DNA from: Bacteroidota bacterium
GTDB taxonomy: Bacteria; Bacteroidota; Bacteroidia; Bacteroidales; VadinHA17
DNA length: 11,989 nt
Direction of reading: 5' to 3'
NCBI GenBank assembly: GCA_030611395.1
Contig: JAUWPX010000014.1
Coordinates: 1-11,989 of the forward strand
The notes below the pieces were generated by a model that saw only the letters and a program-made list of their open reading frames with translations, was not told the origin of the DNA and did not search any database. Both the position numbers and the translations under genes were made by a program. Positions 1-8,206 of this stretch are shown here, one piece after another. How positions within the stretch are numbered: the first letter of the stretch is position 1; each line of letters opens with the position of its first letter.

Positions 1-1
1 C

Positions 2-1192
2 TCATTCACTCATTTCCTTCAGGAGAGAACATGCCAGCCAGGAGAGGTTTCCCATTCCTGTAGCTAAAGCATTTTCATCAATATTAAAATCAGATGTATG
101 AAGTGCGTATTCTTTCCCTTTAATCCCGGTTCCCAGCCGGAAAAAACAGACAGGACAGGAATGTGAATAATTAGCGAAATCTTCTGAGGTCATTCTTTGC
201 TCAAGACTAACAACATTTTTTTTACCAAGAAAAGCTCCGGACAGCCTGATTGCAGATTTAGTAATTTTCAGATCATTTCGTAAAACAGGATATCCTTTTT
301 TAATATTGAATTTTACACCAATGCTTTCTTTTCTTTCAAATTCAGCAATAATTTTTTTCATTTCACGAAAAGCTGCTTTTCTCCAGTTCTCATCAAAAGT
401 TCTGAATGTACCAACAATTTTTACTTCGGATGGAATCACATTTGTTGCACCTGCTCCGTCAATTTTACCAAAAGCAAGAATGGTTGGGGGCTTTCCTGGA
501 AAAGGGGCATTAATTTTTTCATAAAGAAGTATAAGTAATTTGGCAGCTGCCAGTATTGTATCATCTCTTTTCCCGGGAATCGCGGCATGCCCGCCTTTAC
601 CATGAATTGTTATATATATTTCGTCAGAAGATGCCATATATTCCCCTGCTTTATATCCAACCTTCCCTGCTTCAAGATCAGGATAAACATGCTGGGCTAT
701 TATCAGGTCAGGTTTTATTTCGTCAAAGGCGCCATCTTTTATCATAAGTTTTGCACCTCCGGGAACAAGTTCCTCAGCAGGCTGAAAAATAAACAATACA
801 GTGCCGGGGAAATCTTTTTTTAACTCTTTGAGAATTTTCATTGTACCCAGTAACATAGCTAAATGTGCATCATGACCACAGGCATGCATAATTCCATTCC
901 GTTTTGATTTATAGCTTACCTGGTTATTTTCCGTAATGGGTAGCGCATCAAGTTCAGCCCGAAGACCTATTACAGGGCCCGGTTTTTCTCCCTGGAGCCA
1001 TGCAATTATCCCTGTATTAACAAAACCTTTTTTGTAATTTACACCATATTCCTGAAGCATTTTTTCAATAAAAGCAGATGTTTCATTTTCGTAATACGAT
1101 AGTTCAGGATTCTTATGGATGTATCTTCTTATTTGCACGATTTCGTCGTAGTATCTGTTAGTCAGATATAATATTTTTTCTTTGAGATCCAT
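2..1192 (-). CDS. M20-family metal-dependent amidohydrolase (M20D, HipO/AmaA-like)
   Basis: Predicted cytoplasmic zinc hydrolase that removes an acyl or similar group from an N-substituted amino acid or short peptide; the substrate cannot be told from sequence. The 396 residues match the usual length of M20D amidohydrolases (IAA-amino acid hydrolase, hippurate hydrolase, N-acetyl-diaminopimelate deacetylase relatives). Visible family motifs are HACGHDAH (residues 103-110, metal ligands C105 and H107), QPAEE (137-141, catalytic and metal-binding glutamates), AQHV (H168), the dimerisation-domain GKGGHAAIP segment (198-206) and a C-terminal LHTSDF (H365). No signal peptide is seen. All expected metal ligands are present, so it should be active. 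It starts 15 bases after the stop of the large barrel-protein gene on the same strand and is probably co-transcribed with it. The family call is firm; the exact enzyme is open. Confidence 0.93.
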   Translation of the reverse strand: MDLKEKILYLTNRYYDEIVQIRRYIHKNPELSYYENETSAFIEKMLQEYGVNYKKGFVNTGIIAWLQGEKPGPVIGLRAELDALPITENNQVSYKSKRNGIMHACGHDAHLAMLLGTMKILKELKKDFPGTVLFIFQPAEELVPGGAKLMIKDGAFDEIKPDLIIAQHVYPDLEAGKVGYKAGEYMASSDEIYITIHGKGGHAAIPGKRDDTILAAAKLLILLYEKINAPFPGKPPTILAFGKIDGAGATNVIPSEVKIVGTFRTFDENWRKAAFREMKKIIAEFERKESIGVKFNIKKGYPVLRNDLKITKSAIRLSGAFLGKKNVVSLEQRMTSEDFANYSHSCPVCFFRLGTGIKGKEYALHTSDFNIDENALATGMGNLSWLACSLLKEMSE

Positions 1193-1207
1193 ATAATATC
1201 CTGTTTA

Positions 1208-4200
1208 TTAAAAATCAAGGTTTAGAGAAAGGTAGAATACTCTAGGTAACAAAATGTAATTCTCTATTCCCCATGCCCAGTCTGCTCTTATAAAATATCC
1301 AAAAAGCTGACTACGCAGACCAAAACCGAACCCCGCAACAATTGGTTCACGGTTAGTATCAATGGTAACGGTAATTGGTCCGTTTATATGTACTTCCTTG
1401 TCATAAGCATTCTGTCCAAGGTATGGGTGAAGTCCTGTCCATGCAGTTCCAATATCTCCAAAGCCTACAATCTGGAGGTTGTTTAAAAACCCGGAGCTTA
1501 TTGGATGGTTTGTAAAGTATCTGATAAAAGGCCATCTTAACTCGCTGTTTATGAGAGCAAAGCTGTTTCCATTGCGAATATTTTGTGAGAAACCTCTCAT
1601 ATTGGTTGCCAGTGTTTGAAAAGCATAATTCTGAGAACTAGAAACTTGTACAGATTGGTCAAATGTTTCTATTTTGCTTAGTAATGGTATCCAGTTATCT
1701 ACACCACCCATGAAGTAGATAAGTTTATTGCTGCCAAATGATGTACTTCCTGCCAATCTGTTAGCCCAAATTAAATCGCGATGGATTTTTTGGTAGTGTC
1801 TTATATCTCCACCTATTACAAACAGGTCGGATTTTTTTCTGTCAATTTGTTTGTACATCTCGCCGAAAAGCTTTAGCCGTGTACCATAATAAATATTTAT
1901 GCCTCTTTGGCGTGTATTATCAAAAATATATTCAAGCTTAATGCTGGCCCATGTGCGCATTTCATTTTCCTTGTGCAGGTTTTTCAGATCAGTTGAAAGA
2001 TAAACATTCCTGTCATTTCTTAAACTGAAAGTGCCTTTTATGGCAGATACCATACTAAACGGATACCTCATGGAATAGAAAAGCTCCTGAGTATGAATTT
2101 TAATCAAAGCATTATCCGATCGGGCATTCATAGCCAACCGATGGAAAGTCAATTGTTTGTCAAAATTTCCTTTAAGGTTTTCAACACTTAGGAGATATTC
2201 ATTGCTGTCAAAATTCCCGGAGAACCGGAAGCCTCCGATAATTTTATAGTTTTCAAAAAGATCGTCTGCACCGATTTTAAATAACATATTCATGCCGGGG
2301 TTATAATATCCGCCTCCACCCTGAAAAGGCTGATAAGAATTGTTTAAAAACCCGAAATCTACCTGGCTGGCTATATAGTTATTGTAGAACGAGGTTTCAT
2401 ATATCCTGATTTGAGGCAAATTGAAATTGCCTGTATCAATATTAATATCAGGATAATCCTTTAATAATTGTTGCCGGAAATAATTCTTTTTCTCCTTCTC
2501 AAAAATATAGTTGTTTACATCTATCAGCTTTTGTGTTTGAAAGTATTTTGAAAGAGGCTTTTCCAGAGTATCCATCATCGCTCTGTATTTTATTGCTACT
2601 TCCTTTTTTAGTGTTTCCAAACTATCATATTCCTGTAATTCTTTCGATCTTTCTTCCTGGTAACTTGTGGTTGTAATTTTTTCTTCAGTGATCACATTAG
2701 CGGTGTCAAGCACCTCCGTTCTCATCTTGTATTTACCATTATGAAAGAACACTTCACTGATTTGTCCGGTTTGTGGTGAATAATTATGCTCAAGAATGTT
2801 CCTTGAATAATTAGTTAAAGGCTTCGATTTCGTAAAAAAACGATAATGTGTTGTAGTATCAATAAAACTAATTGTGCTGTCAAACCTGGCTATATAACGA
2901 TTCAGTATCCCATTTTTATCATTGACATAAATGAATGTATTATCTTTTACCATGTATGGTTCAAATTTATTATAAAACTTTCCTTCAGATAAACGGATAA
3001 GATAATCAGACTTTTTCTGGTAATTGTATATAAACAGTTCATAGGTAAGGTCTAAATTATTGAGTCCCTTTTCAGGAAGGTTAAGGGTGTCACTCAACCT
3101 GTTAGAACTGAAAATAATTTCTTTTCCCTCACTAATAAATCTTGGATTTAGATCATCTGGCAAATCGTTGGTTATCTGCTCATTAGTTCCGGAAGAAATA
3201 TTATGAATAAATATATCGGTTTTGCCTTCTTGTACTGCTGAAAACACAAATTTTATCCCATCAGGCGAGTATGAAAAATCAAGTATCTTATCAAAATACG
3301 GGAGGTTAATTCTTTCAAGATTACCTGATGAAAGCCTGTAAAGGTATAGGGATAGTCCTCCTTTCTCTTCTGAAATGAATGCCAGCAATTTGCCGGTTGG
3401 ATGCCATGCCAGGATAGGGTACGATTTGTCAGATAATTGTTCTACTTTAGGTTCCTTGCGGAATATTTTTTTATGTTTTCCGGTATTGGTGTCATAAAGC
3501 CATATTTTGTATTGCCCAAATTCTTTTGTGACATAAGCAATTAGTCCATTTTCAGGATTTATCTTTATTTCCTGGTATTTCCTTGTACATTTAGGCCATT
3601 TCAGTATCATACCTTGTTCAGGAATCTCCCGGTACTCATCATCAAAATAGTCACGATAATAAGTAAGCCAGTCTTTTGAAAGGTGTCTGACCTTTTTCCC
3701 AAGGACAAATAAAAAACCTTTACCGGCATTTTTATTTATTCTTGTAAGGTATACAATATTAGGTATGATTGGATCGCCATAAGTTTTGGCAATAAATCGC
3801 CAGAAAGAATGTCCGGCATAAACAGCTTCAGTTCCGGTAAGCCAATCAAACTTTTTGTACCGACCTGACATTATTCCGTCTTTTACCCTGTTTTCAATAT
3901 CAATATTCCATGGATCTGACATATATGAAATCAATCCTTTAGTATACCAGTCAGGCAGATTGATTAAAGTTGAACTGGCTACTCTGTCCTTGACATCTCC
4001 GCTATATAGCATTTCCTGGAGTAATATCTCGGTAATCGCTCCGGCAATCTGTTTTTCAAAGTCAGGATGTTTACCATTAAAATATAGCATTACCTTATTG
4101 CGAATCACCCTTGTATACCCCCCGATATTGTAGTCTTCAGTACTGGTAACCTGTCCCAGATTACTTTGTTTATAATCTGATAATTTATTATAAACTATAA

Positions 4201-4477
4201 ATATCAGCCTCTTATCCAGGTAATAATCGAAGTAATCCTCAATCTCCATTAGTTTTTTTTCAGTAACAGAGGCAGTGTATTCAGCAAGTTCTTTTCCAAA
4301 TTCATTGAAATAGATATCAAATTTCTCGAAACGGTAAAAAGACCAGTAAAAGTCATAATATTGAACCCTGTTTTTGCCAAAAGTCATTTGATGACCATTA
4401 TAGAATTGGGCATATGTTTGACCATACACGATCAGGAAAAAAGTAAAACAGATAAATAATACCCTGCGTCTATTCAT
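1208..4477 (-). CDS. Secreted TolB-like propeller protein with C-terminal Omp85/BamA-like beta-barrel
   Basis: Large envelope protein of 1089 residues from the ATG at 4477. An upstream in-frame GTG at 4501 is possible, but the ATG directly gives a clean signal peptide (MNRRR, hydrophobic core, cleavage near YAQ at residue 24) and has a purine-rich AGGGAG just before it. Residues about 50-290 look like a gluzincin (peptidase MA-like) domain, with a late LPDWYTKGLISY motif but no HExxH. Residues about 290-560 hold TolB/WD40-like propeller blades (AWHPTGKLLAF, SYSPDGIKFVFS, IIFSSNR). A 560-720 linker is rich in charged residues. The rest resembles a D15/Omp85 outer-membrane barrel: an RGF motif followed by NSELRWPF, and a final strand ending in aromatic Phe (YLSLNLDF). 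It probably sits in the outer membrane with the propeller in the periplasm; partner and cargo are unknown. It leads an operon with the amidohydrolase. Confidence 0.85.
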   Translation of the reverse strand: MNRRRVLFICFTFFLIVYGQTYAQFYNGHQMTFGKNRVQYYDFYWSFYRFEKFDIYFNEFGKELAEYTASVTEKKLMEIEDYFDYYLDKRLIFIVYNKLSDYKQSNLGQVTSTEDYNIGGYTRVIRNKVMLYFNGKHPDFEKQIAGAITEILLQEMLYSGDVKDRVASSTLINLPDWYTKGLISYMSDPWNIDIENRVKDGIMSGRYKKFDWLTGTEAVYAGHSFWRFIAKTYGDPIIPNIVYLTRINKNAGKGFLFVLGKKVRHLSKDWLTYYRDYFDDEYREIPEQGMILKWPKCTRKYQEIKINPENGLIAYVTKEFGQYKIWLYDTNTGKHKKIFRKEPKVEQLSDKSYPILAWHPTGKLLAFISEEKGGLSLYLYRLSSGNLERINLPYFDKILDFSYSPDGIKFVFSAVQEGKTDIFIHNISSGTNEQITNDLPDDLNPRFISEGKEIIFSSNRLSDTLNLPEKGLNNLDLTYELFIYNYQKKSDYLIRLSEGKFYNKFEPYMVKDNTFIYVNDKNGILNRYIARFDSTISFIDTTTHYRFFTKSKPLTNYSRNILEHNYSPQTGQISEVFFHNGKYKMRTEVLDTANVITEEKITTTSYQEERSKELQEYDSLETLKKEVAIKYRAMMDTLEKPLSKYFQTQKLIDVNNYIFEKEKKNYFRQQLLKDYPDINIDTGNFNLPQIRIYETSFYNNYIASQVDFGFLNNSYQPFQGGGGYYNPGMNMLFKIGADDLFENYKIIGGFRFSGNFDSNEYLLSVENLKGNFDKQLTFHRLAMNARSDNALIKIHTQELFYSMRYPFSMVSAIKGTFSLRNDRNVYLSTDLKNLHKENEMRTWASIKLEYIFDNTRQRGINIYYGTRLKLFGEMYKQIDRKKSDLFVIGGDIRHYQKIHRDLIWANRLAGSTSFGSNKLIYFMGGVDNWIPLLSKIETFDQSVQVSSSQNYAFQTLATNMRGFSQNIRNGNSFALINSELRWPFIRYFTNHPISSGFLNNLQIVGFGDIGTAWTGLHPYLGQNAYDKEVHINGPITVTIDTNREPIVAGFGFGLRSQLFGYFIRADWAWGIENYILLPRVFYLSLNLDF

Positions 4478-4522
4478 ATCTCCCTGTTTTTGTAATATCA
4501 CTTTCAGGTAACAAATATTTGT

Positions 4523-4674
4523 CCCGAATAATTCATAAACTTTGATGAATTATTCTGACGATTAAGTAAATGTAAGGGTTTCAGAAAACTGAAACACCCA
4601 CATTTTCTAAATCGGGGTTAACCTGCATTACTCATAAATATTGAAAAATTTAATATTTATAAATAATGCAGGTT
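4523..4674 (-). repeat. 152-bp three-hairpin element, copy A
   Basis: This is an inverted copy of the element at 9065-9216: equal length, no gaps, 9 differences by eye. Read on the minus strand it folds into hairpin I (4674-4620; an 11-bp and a 9-bp stem separated by three weak pairs), hairpin II (4614-4559; a 7-bp GTTTCAG/CTGAAAC stem with a TTTT loop on longer imperfect outer stems) and hairpin III (4555-4526; perfect 11-bp GAATAATTCAT/ATGAATTATTC stem with 8-base loop), ending CGGG. Its hairpin III end lies 45 bases before the ATG of the minus-strand barrel gene. No terminal inverted repeat or target duplication was found at its edges. Confidence 0.9.
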
Positions 4675-4683
4675 ATAAAGGTA

Positions 4684-4691
4684 TAAAGATA
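4684..4691 (-). promoter_or_regulatory. Possible -7 box upstream of element A (weak)
   Basis: The minus strand reads TATCTTTA, a 7-of-8 match to the Bacteroidota TAnnTTTG box, ending 9 bases before the first base of element A. A start from it would transcribe the element into the barrel gene's leader. No convincing -33 TTTG is visible, so this is tentative. Confidence 0.25.
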
Positions 4692-4748
4692 GAGTAAAAA
4701 ATTAAAAAGTTAATTAAACAGAAATTTACATATTCATCCAAACTTTTT

Positions 4749-4756
4749 TAATTTTG
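4749..4756 (+). promoter_or_regulatory. Bacteroidota-type -7 box (TAATTTTG) for the DUF1573 gene
   Basis: TAATTTTG matches TAnnTTTG exactly, 43 bases before the ATG at 4800. The -33 TTTG partner is only approximate (TTTA near 4723-4730). It would give a leader of roughly 35-40 bases and could serve the three plus-strand genes that follow. Confidence 0.4.
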
Positions 4757-4799
4757 ACACGTTTAAAGGATAAAGAGAATTAATACAACAATATTTATT

Positions 4800-5906
4800 A
4801 TGAAAAAGATAATTACCGGACTATTAGTATTATTATTTATAGGTAATCTGATACCCGGAGTAATAGCACAGCAGAAACAAGCTACAATATCATTTGATAA
4901 GATTATTCATGATTTTGCTACTATTAAAGAAGAAGATGGTAATGTAACATGTACCTTCAGTTTTACTAATACAGGCAGCATACCATTGGTTATTAATCGT
5001 GTAACAGCTTCCTGCGGTTGCACTTCACCTGCATGGTCAAGAGAACCGATAATTCCCGGAGGAGGAGGATTTGTTAAGGCAACTTACAGTACGAAAAATC
5101 GTCCTGGTAAATTCAGTAAAAGTCTTACTGTTTTTTCAAATGCTCCAAAAAGGGCAGTTGTTCTGAGAATTAAAGGAGAAGTTATACCCAAAAAGCGTAC
5201 TGTTGAGGATATTTATCCATATCAGATAGGGGATGTCCGGTTCAAATCAAATCATTTGGCTTTTACCAGGATAAATCAGGGTGAGAAAAAAACCATCCAG
5301 ATGCAGATAATTAATGTTTCACCAGAGAATCAAACTTTGAGATTCGATATGGTTCCTAAACATTTACTAATTAAAGCTGTTCCTGAAACACTTAAATCAC
5401 AACAGAAAGGTTATATTGAAGCAACTTATGATGCAGGTTTAATAAATGATTGGGATTTTGTGATTAACAGGATAAAAGTCCTTACGAATGGGCAGGCAAT
5501 AGGGAATAACCGGTTGACAGTATCTGCAACTATAGTTGAGAATTTTACTTCTATGACAGCCGAAGATCTTGCTAATGCTGCTAAAATTGAATTTGAGGGT
5601 GAGAAAACTTTTGATTTTGGCAAGATGGCCCAGAGTTCAAAAATGGAACATGATTTCATTTTTAAAAATGCTGGAAAAGGCAACTTAATTATAAGGAAAA
5701 TAAAGGCAAGTTGCGGATGTACAGCTGTTAGTCCGAAAGATAAAGTGATAGAGCCGGGGAAAAGTAGTTCAATAAAAACAATATTCAGTTCCGGAACACG
5801 CCGGGGAAGGCAGAATAAATCTATTACTGTTATTACCAATGATCCGAATAATTCAAGGATAATTCTTCGGATAGCCGGTGAAGTAAGCCCACCAGAGACA
5901 AAATAG
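4800..5906 (+). CDS. Secreted DUF1573 protein, two Cys-containing Ig-like domains and a middle domain
   Basis: Exported protein of 368 residues with no known enzymatic role. An N-terminal signal peptide (MKK, hydrophobic stretch, likely cleavage after VIAQ at about residue 24) precedes an Ig-like DUF1573 domain at about 30-130 (FTNTGSIPLVINRVTASCGCTSP, then a PGGGG turn). A middle domain at about 140-245 has the same strand pattern but no cysteine motif. A second full DUF1573 domain lies at about 265-365 (FKNAGKGNLIIRKIKASCGC, then EPGKSS). Each complete domain carries the family's SCGCT motif, whose paired cysteines could form a disulfide or bind metal; that role is inference. The domain resembles ASH/MSP-type Ig folds, which mediate binding. 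It precedes meaB by 60 bases and a periplasmic thioredoxin-like gene by one more, so an envelope redox link is possible but unproven. Confidence 0.9.
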   Translation: MKKIITGLLVLLFIGNLIPGVIAQQKQATISFDKIIHDFATIKEEDGNVTCTFSFTNTGSIPLVINRVTASCGCTSPAWSREPIIPGGGGFVKATYSTKNRPGKFSKSLTVFSNAPKRAVVLRIKGEVIPKKRTVEDIYPYQIGDVRFKSNHLAFTRINQGEKKTIQMQIINVSPENQTLRFDMVPKHLLIKAVPETLKSQQKGYIEATYDAGLINDWDFVINRIKVLTNGQAIGNNRLTVSATIVENFTSMTAEDLANAAKIEFEGEKTFDFGKMAQSSKMEHDFIFKNAGKGNLIIRKIKASCGCTAVSPKDKVIEPGKSSSIKTIFSSGTRRGRQNKSITVITNDPNNSRIILRIAGEVSPPETK

Positions 5907-5966
5907 GTAAAAAAATGACCTGTTACACAGCAGATAGTTGATTTCTGTTTATTAACTTGCCCACAT

Positions 5967-7079
5967 ATGCCACGCAAATTTAAAAGTGCTTTACGTGTAA
6001 ATGATGGTGTAAACCAGCCGGAGAATATAAATGGAAATGCTTTGTTTAAGCACAGAAAAGCAAAAAGAAAAATATTTGCACCGGATGAATATTTGAATGG
6101 TATCCTGTCAGGAAACAGGACAATACTGAGCCAGGCAATTACACTTATTGAGAGCAACCTTCCCGGTCATCAGAAAATTGCCCAGGAGGTTATTGAAAAA
6201 TGTCTTGGCTATGCAGGAAATTCAGTACGTATAGGCATCACGGGAGTCCCCGGGGCAGGTAAAAGTACCTTTATTGAAGCTCTTGGCAATAAGCTGATTG
6301 GGATGAAACGAAAACTTGCTGTGCTGGCAATTGATCCAAGCAGTGAGTACTCGAAGGGAAGCATCCTTGGTGATAAAACCCGGATGGAAAAATTATCAGC
6401 TGAAACTAATGCATATATCCGTCCTTCGCCATCTGCAGGTACACTGGGTGGGGTTGCCCGAAAAACAAGAGAAACTATAGTGCTTTGCGAAGCAGCCGGA
6501 TTTGATACAATTCTTGTTGAAACAGTAGGGGTTGGACAATCTGAAACCGCTGTTCATTCAATGGTGGATTTTTTTCTGCTTTTGATGTTGGCACGTGCGG
6601 GTGACGAATTGCAGGGAGTTAAACGCGGTATCATGGAAATGGCAGATGCCGTGGTTATTACCAAAGCTGATGGGGATAATAAAAACCATGCTACCAGAGC
6701 TAAAGCAGAATACCAGAGTGCTTTGCACCTATATCCGCCAACAAAATCGGGATGGATACCTGAAGTATTAATCTGTTCAGCAAAAGATGGAACAGGTATT
6801 AGCCATGTGTGGGAAACAATAGATAAATATTGCGCATTTGCCAGGGCAAATAAATTCCTTGAGCAAAAACGGAAAAATCAATCTTTGTATTGGATGCATG
6901 AGACTATTAATGATAAATTGAAAAATCGTTTTTATCAGCACTCCGAAATCAATAATCAAATTGAAAAATACAGGAAAATGGTGCTCGATGATAAAATAAG
7001 TTCTTTTATAGCTGCAAGACAATTGCTAGATGAATATTTTTCTAAATTTGCAGGACATTTTTTAAAAAATAAAACATAA
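5967..7079 (+). CDS. meaB: MeaB-type G3E GTPase, methylmalonyl-CoA mutase chaperone
   Basis: Cytoplasmic P-loop GTPase of the MeaB/ArgK (MMAA) family. These proteins gate loading of adenosylcobalamin into methylmalonyl-CoA mutase and protect or reactivate it. The 370 residues fit the family. Visible motifs are Walker A GVPGAGKST (93-101), AIDPSS (121-126) and KGSILGDKTRM (130-140) typical of MeaB, the switch ETVGVGQSE (185-193), the base-specificity motif TKADGD (232-237, the family's form of NKxD) and SAKDGTG (271-277). The first 45 or so residues are a basic, poorly conserved extension, so an internal start cannot be ruled out, but no better-placed ATG was seen. A helical C-terminus probably forms the dimer arm. 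No mutase (mutA/mutB) gene is in the window. The TlpA-like gene starts only 4 bases after its stop, so they are probably co-transcribed. Confidence 0.95.
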   Translation: MPRKFKSALRVNDGVNQPENINGNALFKHRKAKRKIFAPDEYLNGILSGNRTILSQAITLIESNLPGHQKIAQEVIEKCLGYAGNSVRIGITGVPGAGKSTFIEALGNKLIGMKRKLAVLAIDPSSEYSKGSILGDKTRMEKLSAETNAYIRPSPSAGTLGGVARKTRETIVLCEAAGFDTILVETVGVGQSETAVHSMVDFFLLLMLARAGDELQGVKRGIMEMADAVVITKADGDNKNHATRAKAEYQSALHLYPPTKSGWIPEVLICSAKDGTGISHVWETIDKYCAFARANKFLEQKRKNQSLYWMHETINDKLKNRFYQHSEINNQIEKYRKMVLDDKISSFIAARQLLDEYFSKFAGHFLKNKT

Positions 7080-7083
7080 ACGT

Positions 7084-7461
7084 ATGAGAATTTTATTTCT
7101 CTATTTATTGGGACTATTATTTATATCATGTTCTTCAGTCCGGGAATATACAATTACGGCAAGCCTCGATGGGTTAGAAGACGGGAAAGCCTATTTAAAT
7201 ACTAGAGTTGATGGTGAATGGCTGGCTATTGATTCGGTTGAAACAACTGAAGGAACATTTGTGTTTACCGGGACAGTTGATATGCCCGACTATTATTATA
7301 TATCACTGGAAGGCAAACGCGGAAGCTTACCGATTTTTATTGAGAATACAGATATCACTATTACAGGATATGCCGATACTATTTATAAAGCAAAAATCAG
7401 TGGTTCATCTGTGCAGGATGAATACAATGCTTATTCTGAAGAGTTGAATAAGTATTGGTAA
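7084..7461 (+). CDS. N-terminal part of split TlpA-like lipoprotein: signal peptide and DUF4369
   Basis: Encodes 125 residues. MRILFLYLLGLLFISC is a lipoprotein signal with a lipobox ending at C16 (FISC), so the product would be anchored in the membrane by lipidation. Residues about 20-110 match the beta-rich DUF4369 domain that precedes the thioredoxin fold in many Bacteroidota thiol:disulfide oxidoreductases (ASLDGLEDGKAYL, then FVFTGTVDMPDYYYI). The helical linker that follows (SVQDEYNAYSEELNKYW) is cut by TAA where homologues normally continue. Alone it would be a lipoprotein without a redox centre. The ATG follows the meaB stop by 4 bases, with no clear Shine-Dalgarno. Confidence 0.75.
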   Translation: MRILFLYLLGLLFISCSSVREYTITASLDGLEDGKAYLNTRVDGEWLAIDSVETTEGTFVFTGTVDMPDYYYISLEGKRGSLPIFIENTDITITGYADTIYKAKISGSSVQDEYNAYSEELNKYW

Positions 7462-7473
7462 AAATATGGTGAG

Positions 7474-8175
7474 ATGCGTAAGGAATTGATCGAATTTAAA
7501 AAAGCAGGAGACGAAACTAAAGCCTCTGAATTAGAGGCAAAGCTTGATGAGATTTATGAAGATAGCCAGCAATTCAGCAAGGATTATGTAACAGAGCATC
7601 CTGCTTCATATATTTCACCTTATGTACTTCGTAGTGTTTCTTATAGATTGTCAGGTGCAGAAATTGAGGCAGAACTGGAAAAACTTGATGTAGCACTGAA
7701 TAAGTCAGGTTTTGTTATGGAACTTGCTAAAAGAGCTGTGGTGTTAAAAAGGGTTGCAATAGGAGAAAAATTCCTTGATTATACTCAGAATGACCCTGAT
7801 GGAAATCCTGTTACACTTTCTTCTCTTGTGGGAGAAAATTACCTGCTTATTGATTTTTGGGCTGCATGGTGTGGACCCTGTAGGGCAGAAAACCCTAATC
7901 TGGTAGCTGTATATAACTATTATAAAGATAAAGGATTTGATATACTTGGTGTATCCCTGGATAGGAACAGGAATGACTGGCTTAAGGCAATTGAAGATGA
8001 TAAGCTGATATGGACACAGGTCTCCGATCTTAATTATTGGAAAAATAAGGCTTCTACGGCTTATGGTATAAACTCTATTCCTTCTAACCTTCTGCTCGAT
8101 AAAGACGGGATAATTATTGAAAAAAACATTCGTGGTGAAGAATTGAGAATTAAGATATCTGAATTGTTGGATTAG
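7474..8175 (+). CDS. C-terminal part of split TlpA-like protein: linker helices and thioredoxin fold
   Basis: Encodes 233 residues from the first ATG after the TAA, in the same frame. Residues 1-95 are a charged helical linker. From about 97 comes a TlpA/ResA/AhpC-type thioredoxin domain: GEKFLDYTQNDPDGNPVTLSSL, a strand into DFWAAWCGPCRAENP with active-site W132-C133-G-P-C136, GVSLDRNRNDW and the cis-proline segment INSIPSNLLLDKDG (200-212). TlpA-like enzymes reduce or oxidise periplasmic protein disulfides, for example in cytochrome c maturation, but the substrate here is not identifiable. Translated alone it lacks any export signal, so it would be stranded in the cytoplasm; it probably functions only if the TAA is absent or read through. 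It ends 31 bases before the convergent gene's stop. Confidence 0.8.
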   Translation: MRKELIEFKKAGDETKASELEAKLDEIYEDSQQFSKDYVTEHPASYISPYVLRSVSYRLSGAEIEAELEKLDVALNKSGFVMELAKRAVVLKRVAIGEKFLDYTQNDPDGNPVTLSSLVGENYLLIDFWAAWCGPCRAENPNLVAVYNYYKDKGFDILGVSLDRNRNDWLKAIEDDKLIWTQVSDLNYWKNKASTAYGINSIPSNLLLDKDGIIIEKNIRGEELRIKISELLD

Positions 8176-8206
8176 TCTGATCGAATAAGGCCTGATGCAT
8201 TTGCAA

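Larger units (their letters stand above)
4478..4799. other. Divergent intergenic region between barrel gene and DUF1573 gene
   Basis: About 320 non-coding bases between two divergently transcribed genes. They contain copy A of the 152-bp three-hairpin element, a TAnnTTTG box for the plus-strand gene and a weaker box for the minus-strand gene. No ORF or RNA gene of a known class was recognised in it. Confidence 0.8.
7084..8175 (+). pseudogene. TlpA/ResA-like thioredoxin lipoprotein gene split by an in-frame TAA
   Basis: One reading frame of 364 codons encodes a complete DUF4369-plus-TlpA lipoprotein except for a single TAA at 7459-7461. The frame continues without shift (YW, stop, KYGEMRKEL) and no other damage is seen. 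GAA or CAA to TAA would be a one-base change. It may be a recent nonsense mutation, a sequencing error or, least likely, a readthrough site. The two halves are described separately. Confidence 0.8.

Noticed and set aside
4526..4555. Hairpin III as a simple rho-independent terminator
   Set aside because: The stem is AT-rich, is followed by GGG rather than T residues on its outward strand, and is part of a longer repeated structure upstream of genes.
5426..6157. 243-codon minus-strand ORF
   Set aside because: It lies opposite the DUF1573 and meaB genes, both well supported by motifs, and its own translation has no recognisable domain.
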